In this document: positions 39,162-44,861 of the stretch, piece after piece | How positions within the stretch are numbered: position 1 is the stretch's first letter | Layout: each line of letters opens with the position of its first letter | Virus record (IMG/VR): IMGVR_UViG_3300031565_000077 | Span: 1 to 46,097 of that record | Length of the DNA stretch: 46,097 nt | Direction: 5' to 3' (one strand) | Source of the DNA: a virus | Notes under the pieces: generated by a model | The model's input: the letters and a program-made list of their open reading frames with translations, nothing else | Database searches by the model: none | What the model was told of the DNA's origin: nothing | Made by a program: the position numbers and the translations under genes

Positions 39162-39593
39162 ATGAAAAATAAAAGATTATATAATATCTATAATGGTATG
39201 AAGCAAAGATGTAATAACCCTAATCACAACAGTTATAGTTATTATGGAGCTAAAGGAATAACTGTAGAATGGGTTAATTTTGAAGGTTTTGAAATTTGGG
39301 CATTATCTAATGGATATGCTGATGATCTAGAAATTGATAGATTAAATTCAGCATTAAATTATTGTCCTTCTAATTGTAGATGGGCTACTAGACAGATTCA
39401 AAATAGAAATGCAACTATTAGAACTACTAATAAAACAGGAGTTAAAGGTTGTTACTATGAAAAAAGAGCTAGTAAATATAGACAGCAAATCAAAGTTGAT
39501 GGTAAAAATATATCATTAGGATATTTTGAAACTATTGACGAATGTAGGATTGCAAGAGAAACTTATATTGAAGAAAATAATATACTTAAATAG
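39162..39593 (+). CDS. HNH homing endonuclease with AP2 domain
   Basis: 143 residues from the ATG at 39162 (an earlier in-frame start at 39093 falls inside the hairpin region). Order: YNIYNGMKQRCNNP, then YSYYGAKGITV (the Y-x-x-YG-x-[RK]GI motif), EIDRLN (Asp 59), and CPSNCRWATRQIQNRN (HNH/beta-beta-alpha metal region). A DNA-binding AP2-type domain covers about residues 92-136 (GVKGCYYEKRASKYRQ...LGYFET). Such free-standing or intron-borne nucleases spread by cutting cognate sites. Placed right after a structured RNA. Confidence 0.8.
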   Translation: MKNKRLYNIYNGMKQRCNNPNHNSYSYYGAKGITVEWVNFEGFEIWALSNGYADDLEIDRLNSALNYCPSNCRWATRQIQNRNATIRTTNKTGVKGCYYEKRASKYRQQIKVDGKNISLGYFETIDECRIARETYIEENNILK

Positions 39594-39597
39594 TGAG

Positions 39598-39652
39598 GCA
39601 CCCTACTCTTATGACCTCTGCGTTGTATGTTAAGATGTAAGAAAGAGGGTGC
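39598..39652 (+). other. Stem-loop after the endonuclease gene
   Basis: GCACCCT (39598-39604) pairs with AGGGTGC (39646-39652), with TCTT/AAGA inside. It starts five bases after the HNH stop. It may be the 3' boundary of the structured RNA or intron-like element. Confidence 0.45.
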
Positions 39653-39684
39653 TAATACTAATTATTAATCTAAAACTTAAACAG

Positions 39685-39840
39685 ATGGAAGATATTAAAA
39701 ATAAGTTAGAAAATTACAAAGAAGAATTGAGAAGGCAAAAAGCCTCAAGACTTAAGAAAGGTGATATTACTAAAGGTAAACACATTAGAAAGTTAGAGGC
39801 GAAAGTAAAATTATATGAAGACTTTTTAAACGCTGAATAA
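39685..39840 (+). CDS. Small coiled-coil protein
   Basis: 51 residues from the ATG at 39685 (an upstream in-frame start at 39649 lies in the hairpin). Charged helix throughout (ENYKEELRRQKASRLKKGD). Its leader (ATTATTAATCTAAAACTTAA) is repeated before the next gene. Confidence 0.5.
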   Translation: MEDIKNKLENYKEELRRQKASRLKKGDITKGKHIRKLEAKVKLYEDFLNAE

Positions 39841-39852
39841 TTTTATTTATTA

Positions 39853-39876
39853 ATTATTAATCTAAAACTTAAACAA
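39853..39876 (+). repeat. Repeated gene leader, copy 2 (copy 1 near 39658-39684)
   Basis: TTAATTATTAATCTAAAACT and then TAAACA precede both this and the previous gene, just before ATGGAA. An identical-looking start region in two different genes suggests exchange or duplication of the 5' end. Confidence 0.45.
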
Positions 39877-40623
39877 ATGGAAAGTAATAGAAAAAGATGT
39901 AAGGTGGTTATGTTACCAGTAGAAGATCAAAAGTATCAAGTAAAGGAAGGAAAATTCTTTATTAATGATTCAAGAAAATATAACTGGGGTAAGCTTGAAG
40001 CACTTAAATGTGAAAGAGTTACAGTTAATGGGCATGCATGGAATGGTATTGGTATTAAAACACATATAAACCACCTATACTTCACAACAGATGAAGAGAT
40101 AAAGAAAGATGATAATATATATTCTAAATATTATGGTATAGGGAAAATAACTTCAAATAGTCATGCTAATTATAAAGGAGATTTCCCTCTTTTAGCAGAG
40201 TTTTTAAATAAACCTAATTATTTTGTACCTTATAATATTGATGGAAGTTATACTCAAAATAGAAAAAAGATATATTTAAACGACTGTAGAAAAATCATAG
40301 CATCTACTGACCCTAAGCTTACTTTACCGCAACCATCACAAGCCTTCATCGAGAAGTATTGTAAAGTAGGTGGTATTGATGAAGTGGATGTGGAGTATAG
40401 GGTTCATTTTAATAATAAAGCTTGGTTGCCTGAGCATAGGGTTTTATCTCTAAAAACAGACTCACACAATACTATCACTATTCATGCTATTAAGGATAGT
40501 TGGAATAGAGAAGAAGTGATTGAACTACTTTATAAATCTTTAGATACAACTAAAACTTCTCATCCTAAATTAAGAGAAGTATTTAAAGAGCAAATGGATA
40601 AATTTATAGAAGAAAACTTATAA
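39877..40623 (+). CDS. Accessory protein with IIASTD-LPQPS module
   Basis: 248 residues. The N-terminal half is beta-rich (KVVMLPVEDQKYQV...KFFIND) with WNGIGI and HLYFTTDEE. The phrase KIIASTDPKLTLPQPSQAFIEKYC near residues 137-160 is one I associate with accessory proteins of Bacteroidota phages, and NREEVIELLYKSL lies near the C-terminus. It looks like a nucleotide- or DNA-associated modular protein, but there is no established function. Confidence 0.6.
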   Translation: MESNRKRCKVVMLPVEDQKYQVKEGKFFINDSRKYNWGKLEALKCERVTVNGHAWNGIGIKTHINHLYFTTDEEIKKDDNIYSKYYGIGKITSNSHANYKGDFPLLAEFLNKPNYFVPYNIDGSYTQNRKKIYLNDCRKIIASTDPKLTLPQPSQAFIEKYCKVGGIDEVDVEYRVHFNNKAWLPEHRVLSLKTDSHNTITIHAIKDSWNREEVIELLYKSLDTTKTSHPKLREVFKEQMDKFIEENL

Positions 40624-40624
40624 T

Positions 40625-40654
40625 AAACAAAAGGCTTAATTGCCTTTTGTTTTA
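40625..40654 (+). terminator. Intrinsic terminator
   Basis: AAACAAAAGGC, loop TTAATT, GCCTTTTGTTT, then TTATT. Directly after the stop of the 248-residue gene. Confidence 0.9.
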
Positions 40655-40677
40655 TTAATAATTCAAAACAAATAATT

Positions 40678-40833
40678 ATGATAACAAATTGGAATGACAA
40701 AAAAGTATTGATTTGCAACAACTGTAAAGATATTTGGATAGCACCAAAAGAAAAATGCAAATGTGGATGTACCACATTAACTGAAACGCACGAGAGTAAT
40801 TATAAATATGCACAAAACTATAATGGTGCATAA
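40678..40833 (+). CDS. Small zinc-ribbon protein
   Basis: 51 residues with CNNC at 13-16, then CKCGC at 27-31: a compact zinc ribbon. The second half is polar (THESNYKYAQNYNGA). Possibly DNA- or RNA-binding. Confidence 0.55.
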   Translation: MITNWNDKKVLICNNCKDIWIAPKEKCKCGCTTLTETHESNYKYAQNYNGA

Positions 40834-40883
40834 CAACTGTATAAACCACATTAATAACGTTAAACTAATAAAAACTAAAAATA
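40828..40883 (+). repeat. Repeated 5' leader, copy 1
   Basis: AACAACTGTATAAACCACAT and then TTAATAACGTTAAACTAAT, against AACAACCGCATAAACCACAT plus TAAAAACATTAAAATAATT at 41641. About 80% identical over roughly 50 bases, each ending a few bases before an ATG. It marks recombination or duplication of gene leaders. Confidence 0.5.
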
Positions 40884-41108
40884 ATGAAAGACAACAGAAC
40901 TGAATTACAGAAAAAATTTGAAGAACAAACACCTACAATAAAAGGAGTAGGAAGAGTTGAATACTTACAGACTTTTGTTAGTTGGCTACATTTACAAATA
41001 GAAAACTCTATAAATTATAAAAAAGAAACTTGTGATTTTTGTGGTGGTATTTTTGAGAAAAATATAGTGAAACTTTGTTCAGGTTGTCAATCTGAAAACA
41101 ATATTTAG
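40884..41108 (+). CDS. Small protein with C-terminal zinc ribbon
   Basis: 74 residues: a helix (ELQKKFEEQT, EYLQTFVSWLHLQIENSI) then CDFCGGIF...CSGCQ, a CxxC-x13-CxxC ribbon. A helical region plus zinc finger suggests a small adaptor or regulator. Follows the repeated leader. Confidence 0.55.
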   Translation: MKDNRTELQKKFEEQTPTIKGVGRVEYLQTFVSWLHLQIENSINYKKETCDFCGGIFEKNIVKLCSGCQSENNI

Positions 41109-41109
41109 T

Positions 41110-41343
41110 ATGAGAAAAGTATTAAGATTAGACAAGAAAGAAGAGAACGAAAAGCCTGTTGAGTTTTTGGAGTGTTGGGATGAGGAAAAACAAGCATGGT
41201 GGTCACCAGGAATAAAACCTAATGGTTGGGACAATGTAATGTATAGAGAAACAATAGACGAATTAGATTACTTTGTTTGTTGGAATAATAGAGCTAGTAT
41301 TGTTTATAACTTCAGAGGACATTTAAACTCAGGTAAATTTTAG
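41110..41343 (+). CDS. Small protein with FVCW and EKQAWW motifs
   Basis: 77 residues, rich in Trp (five). The phrase ECWDEEKQAWWSPGI and an acidic lead-in (KKEENEKPVEFLE) are distinctive. No family recognised. One base after the previous stop. Confidence 0.5.
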   Translation: MRKVLRLDKKEENEKPVEFLECWDEEKQAWWSPGIKPNGWDNVMYRETIDELDYFVCWNNRASIVYNFRGHLNSGKF

Positions 41344-41378
41344 GGGTATGGAAACATCCACGATAAAAACTAAACAAA

Positions 41379-41642
41379 ATGAAGGCAAAACAATTACTAG
41401 AAATACTACCTAAACTAGACCCAAATAAAAGAATTAAATTCCAAAACAGTAGTGGATGGGGAAAAGATACAATGGCAATAAACGCAATACTTGAAGAAGG
41501 TGGTGTTTACATATTTATATGGGCTTGTCATCCACATTGTATAAAAGAGGATATGAATGAACGGCAAAAGCTAATATGGTACAACCCAAACAACGGAAAC
41601 TCTAAATTAGTAAAAGAGTACTTCCCTGAGTATGTTGGGTAA
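41379..41642 (+). CDS. Small alpha/beta protein
   Basis: 87 residues. Starts MKAKQLLEILPKLDPNKRIKF, a helix-turn-strand common in small phage accessory genes, then VYIFIWACHPHC with clustered His and Cys. Overlaps the leader repeat at 41641. Confidence 0.5.
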   Translation: MKAKQLLEILPKLDPNKRIKFQNSSGWGKDTMAINAILEEGGVYIFIWACHPHCIKEDMNERQKLIWYNPNNGNSKLVKEYFPEYVG

Positions 41643-41691
41643 CAACCGCATAAACCACATTAAAAACATTAAAATAATTAAAACTAAAACT
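41641..41691 (+). repeat. Repeated 5' leader, copy 2
   Basis: Second copy of the leader described at 40828-40883, before the gene at 41692. Confidence 0.5.
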
Positions 41692-42108
41692 ATGAGTATG
41701 TACAATATGATGAACGGAGTAAGTCAGTTGACTTTCTTTGTATTGCCAATGTTAGGGAAACACCCTGACGAGTATCCAAGATTTAGAAACTTCTTTTTAA
41801 AAGACGAAGAGCATCCTGAATACGACAATTATTTGCACGTTTATACTCGTGTAGGTGGCGGCAATAGAGGTTGTGATTTTGGCGAAGAAGAATTAATGAA
41901 GCACCCAAATTTCGTAACAACTTTTGATGATAGTTATGATAGCACTTATGGAACGTATATTTTTAGCGTACCTGATGAGTGGAAAGAAGATTTTGAAAAG
42001 ATTACAACTGGTAAAATATTAGAAATATCTGATGCTTACAAAAACCAAATCTATAAGGTGTTTCCAAAACTTGAAGAAAAGTTAAAAAGTATGTTTGAAA
42101 AAAACTAA
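41692..42108 (+). CDS. Accessory protein, hypothetical
   Basis: 138 residues from the ATG at 41692 (an in-frame start at 41632 lies within the preceding gene and leader repeat). Acidic, with LKDEEHPEYDNYLHVYTRVGGG, a FGEEEL helix and a C-terminal helix (YKNQIYKVFPKLEEKLKSMFEKN). No domain recognised. Confidence 0.5.
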   Translation: MSMYNMMNGVSQLTFFVLPMLGKHPDEYPRFRNFFLKDEEHPEYDNYLHVYTRVGGGNRGCDFGEEELMKHPNFVTTFDDSYDSTYGTYIFSVPDEWKEDFEKITTGKILEISDAYKNQIYKVFPKLEEKLKSMFEKN

Positions 42109-42112
42109 AACT

Positions 42113-42454
42113 ATGAAAACAATATTTAAAAAAGGCGATAGAGTGTTTGTTTATCCTTTTGGGTGGGGTGAGTATGATAAGCCCTCTAGAACAGAGAATA
42201 AATTTCATTATATTATTTTTGAAGGAGTGCAGCGTGCAATCCACAACGACCTAATTTCCTTCACAGAATACACCTTAGAGGGGTTTAGCCAAATAAGACC
42301 AGTAACATTTGAGAAAGGGGAATGGGTTGCTGCGAGTGATGGCGGTAGTCATTGGTATGTTGTAAAATACATAGAAGGTGATTTATGCGAAGACCCTGAT
42401 GGTGGTGAAGACCCTTGGAAACACATCAAGAAACTAACAGATTTTAATAAATAA
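42113..42454 (+). CDS. SH3-like accessory protein
   Basis: 113 residues from the ATG at 42113, four bases after the previous stop; an earlier frame start at 42095 would overlap. Begins FKKGDRVFVYPFGWGEYD, the same KGD-x-V start as the ELDIF proteins at 37462 and 42457, and later EKGEWVAASDGGSHWYV. Lacks the ELDIF tail (ends TDFNK). Confidence 0.5.
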   Translation: MKTIFKKGDRVFVYPFGWGEYDKPSRTENKFHYIIFEGVQRAIHNDLISFTEYTLEGFSQIRPVTFEKGEWVAASDGGSHWYVVKYIEGDLCEDPDGGEDPWKHIKKLTDFNK

Positions 42455-42456
42455 TT

Positions 42457-42693
42457 ATGGAAGAGCTTAACATAGGTGATGAAGTAATAGTTTTACGTAA
42501 ACCTACTGAAGATGAGGAATATGACACTTCTTGGATTAGTAGTATGAGTAATTCAATAGGTAAAAAATATAAAATTATTGATATTCATAATATTAGTCAT
42601 GACTATAAAGATATTAAACTAAATAATCACTATTGGTATCCTAATTTTGTGCTATGTAAAATACGTAAAATAGAATTACTTGAAATATTTTAA
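42457..42693 (+). CDS. SH3-like accessory protein with LLEIF tail (3)
   Basis: 78 residues, paralogue of the 37462 protein: GDEVIVLRKPT, SWISSM, IGK, YKIIDI and HYWYPNFVL align in order. Ends KIELLEIF. Immediately followed by two more proteins with the same tail pattern. Confidence 0.65.
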   Translation: MEELNIGDEVIVLRKPTEDEEYDTSWISSMSNSIGKKYKIIDIHNISHDYKDIKLNNHYWYPNFVLCKIRKIELLEIF

Positions 42694-42702
42694 AATAACA
42701 TT

Positions 42703-42966
42703 ATGAAACAAAAAATAAAAGAATTAGGAGCTTTTAGTGTATACGTCGGCTCTTGTCAAGATGAATTTACAAAATTAGATAATTTACTCTATGGTGTATT
42801 AAAGGAAAAAACATATAATGGAAGCGGTACTTATTATGGTTATTGTAACAATAAAGCTTCCTTTCATTGTAGGGATAATTTTTGGGGTATACACTTTAAA
42901 TCAGTAAATGCGTTTGAAAAATATCTAAATAATTATTCACAGATAGAAACACTAGAAATATTTTAA
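42703..42966 (+). CDS. Accessory protein with TLEIF tail (4)
   Basis: 87 residues. Beta-rich (GAFSVYVGSCQDEF, GSGTYYGYCNNKASF), helix near the end (VNAFEKYLNNYS), tail IETLEIF. The body differs from the SH3-like pair, so the shared tail is not just shared ancestry of whole proteins. Confidence 0.65.
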   Translation: MKQKIKELGAFSVYVGSCQDEFTKLDNLLYGVLKEKTYNGSGTYYGYCNNKASFHCRDNFWGIHFKSVNAFEKYLNNYSQIETLEIF

Positions 42967-42968
42967 CT

Positions 42969-43280
42969 ATGAAAAAAGAAGATTTAAAAGAAGGTGAAAT
43001 ATACACATTTCATTTTAATGATAATAAAACCTACATAGGTACCGTCCGTTATAGTGGTAAAGATATCATAGATTCTTATATTTCATATAATAACAAAAAC
43101 TTTACTAAGGTTATGGGAAACTTCAACTGTGGTAATAGTTATATGTATGATGGAATAGACTCATGTAAACTAGCATCACATGAACAAAAAATATGGTTTC
43201 AACAATGTGTTAAAGCAAAGAAGTTTATACCATATCATGATATTAATATGAGTATTGTAGAAACATTAGAAATATTCTAG
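42969..43280 (+). CDS. Accessory protein with TLEIF tail (5)
   Basis: 103 residues. Starts KKEDLKEGEIYTFHFNDNKTY (an SH3-like strand set), then polar loops, and ends NMSIVETLEIF. Two bases after the previous stop. The last seven residues, including VETLEIF, nearly match the next gene's VETLSIF. Confidence 0.65.
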   Translation: MKKEDLKEGEIYTFHFNDNKTYIGTVRYSGKDIIDSYISYNNKNFTKVMGNFNCGNSYMYDGIDSCKLASHEQKIWFQQCVKAKKFIPYHDINMSIVETLEIF

Positions 43281-43283
43281 ATT

Positions 43284-43520
43284 ATGTACAGAGAAATAAA
43301 AATAGGGGAACTTATAGAAAAAGGAGAAATCTTATACGCTACTAAATATTCAGTTAGTATGAATTTTGGAGACAAACTTTTAGTAGAAGAAGATAGTTTA
43401 ATAACAAGCGCAAACACTCTTATTCGTGGTACTAATATTACAAAGAATCAAAGACATAAAGCTCTTGAATCCTTTAAATTAATGAAAAAAATAAGTGTAG
43501 AAACATTATCAATTTTTTAA
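43284..43520 (+). CDS. Accessory protein with TLSIF tail (6)
   Basis: 78 residues. Beta strands (IKIGELIEKGEILYATKYSV) and a helix (NQRHKALESFKLMKK), tail ISVETLSIF. The fourth consecutive gene with this tail. All four probably come from one transcript. Confidence 0.65.
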   Translation: MYREIKIGELIEKGEILYATKYSVSMNFGDKLLVEEDSLITSANTLIRGTNITKNQRHKALESFKLMKKISVETLSIF

Positions 43521-43547
43521 TATAAACAAATAAAATCAAAAAGTAAA

Positions 43548-44024
43548 ATGGTTAAGAAAAAAACAACAGCAAAGACCGAAGTGGCAAAAGTTACTCAGTA
43601 TTCAGCAGATAAGATTCCTGCTATGTTAGATGACGTAAACGCGCAAATTAAAAAACTTACAGGCAGCGGTGCGAAAAAAGCAAGCACACTAGGCGTGGCT
43701 TATCCAGGGTTATCAGAAGTAGCTCATATAAACAAATTAGATGATCTAATTATGTTAAGTGCTACTATAACAACTAAAGAAAAGGCGTATAATCAAGAAA
43801 TTATTAATCTTAATCTTAGTATTAAAACACCAGAGTTTACTATTGCTGGTTTTTCTGCAAATGTTTGGAAAGAAGATATTGCTATGCGTATTCAAGAAGT
43901 AGCATTCCAAAGTCAACTAGAAAGACTTAACAGAATTAAGTCTACTCTTGAAGAAAACTTATCTGCTGATCAAAAATTAGCAAATGATATGCTTAAAATT
44001 CAAGCAGAATTAAACGAAATGTAG
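43548..44024 (+). CDS. Coiled-coil protein, hypothetical
   Basis: 158 residues. Basic Lys/Thr/Ala-rich start (VKKKTTAKTEVAKV) then helices, with a distinct region KKASTLGVAYPGLSEVAHINKL and a C-terminal coiled coil (ERLNRIKSTLEENLSADQKL). It could be a DNA-associated or scaffolding factor. The gene has a structured 3' UTR (44034) and terminator (44109), implying substantial expression. Confidence 0.6.
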   Translation: MVKKKTTAKTEVAKVTQYSADKIPAMLDDVNAQIKKLTGSGAKKASTLGVAYPGLSEVAHINKLDDLIMLSATITTKEKAYNQEIINLNLSIKTPEFTIAGFSANVWKEDIAMRIQEVAFQSQLERLNRIKSTLEENLSADQKLANDMLKIQAELNEM

Positions 44025-44033
44025 TATAAAACT

Positions 44034-44094
44034 ACCGGTGAGACTTTATTATTAATGTAGGGTTTACAGTTTTAATCGCGAAAAGTCTCCCGGT
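44034..44094 (+). ncRNA. Structured 3'-UTR element
   Basis: ACCGG-T-GAGACTTT pairs with AAAGTCTC-CCGGT: 13 base pairs with one bulged T, enclosing about 34 bases. It lies between the coiled-coil gene and its terminator. Not an intrinsic terminator because no T-run follows. Confidence 0.5.
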
Positions 44095-44108
44095 CAGAAT
44101 TAAACTTT

Positions 44109-44139
44109 AAAGGGTGGTCAAATAAGATCACCCTTTTTT
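44109..44139 (+). terminator. Intrinsic terminator
   Basis: AAAGGGTGGTC pairs with GATCACCCTTT around AAATAA, followed by TTT. Confidence 0.85.
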
Positions 44140-44151
44140 AATTACATTATT

Positions 44152-44304
44152 ATGAATATACTAAGAATAACTATTAAAATTAATTACATGGGCTCAATAA
44201 TCTATAAGCCTAATGATTATTCTAGACAACATTATAAATATCAATATTTTCTTTACATAAAAGGTTCTGATAAATATGATGAACTTTTATTTAATCCTTA
44301 TTAA
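44152..44304 (+). CDS. Outlying member of the microprotein family
   Basis: 50 residues, starts MNILRITIKINYMGS, ends ELLFNPY: the N-terminal strand and the Pro-Tyr end are those of the array, 7 kb away. It begins 12 bases after the terminator and its stop is followed at once by the next ATG. Suggests that single family members can move or be copied. Confidence 0.6.
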   Translation: MNILRITIKINYMGSIIYKPNDYSRQHYKYQYFLYIKGSDKYDELLFNPY

Positions 44305-44305
44305 T

Positions 44306-44518
44306 ATGAGTACAACATTTGGTATTAAACTCCCTTCAGGAGAAGTTAAACCTATAGCAAGAAGAGTAGGTATAGGGGGTGGTAAAGTGTCAGTATGGTT
44401 TACAGATGAATTAGCTGAACTATTACCGCATGAAATAGAAGTAGAAGCAATAGACAATAGTAATCAAGGTATTAATACTATTGGAGATTTACTTAAAGCA
44501 GCTAAAAATAATAGCTAA
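44306..44518 (+). CDS. Small acidic beta/alpha protein
   Basis: 70 residues from the ATG at 44306; a frame start at 44276 is inside the preceding gene. GGGKVSVWFTDELAELLP and EVEAIDNSNQGINTIGDLL. No family recognised. Confidence 0.55.
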   Translation: MSTTFGIKLPSGEVKPIARRVGIGGGKVSVWFTDELAELLPHEIEVEAIDNSNQGINTIGDLLKAAKNNS

Positions 44519-44567
44519 TATTGCGTATCTCGATATACGATAAACCAATAAACTTAAAAAATAAATT

Positions 44568-44861
44568 ATGAATATAAAAAATACATTAACAGCTATAATT
44601 GGATGTTATTTGATTAGTATGGTAATATCTTTAATGGCGAGTGACTATATACTAGCTTTAATTATTTTTGGTTTTGCTATTGTATTATACAATATACGTA
44701 AATATATAATTGAAAACATTAAAGAAAAGGAACCTGTTTATAATATATATAAACTACATCAAATGTATGAATTATACGCTAGAACAAGATCTGAGTCAGT
44801 TACAACAGGCGGATTTCTTGAATGGTTACACGTTAATGATTATGTAATTAATAAAAAGTAA
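44568..44861 (+). CDS. Two-helix membrane protein
   Basis: 97 residues. Membrane segments at about 7-26 and 28-42, then a charged helical tail (YIIENIKEKEPVYNIYKLH) on the cytoplasmic side. The stop overlaps the start of the next gene (TAATG). Possible superinfection-exclusion or membrane-anchoring protein. Confidence 0.6.
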   Translation: MNIKNTLTAIIGCYLISMVISLMASDYILALIIFGFAIVLYNIRKYIIENIKEKEPVYNIYKLHQMYELYARTRSESVTTGGFLEWLHVNDYVINKK

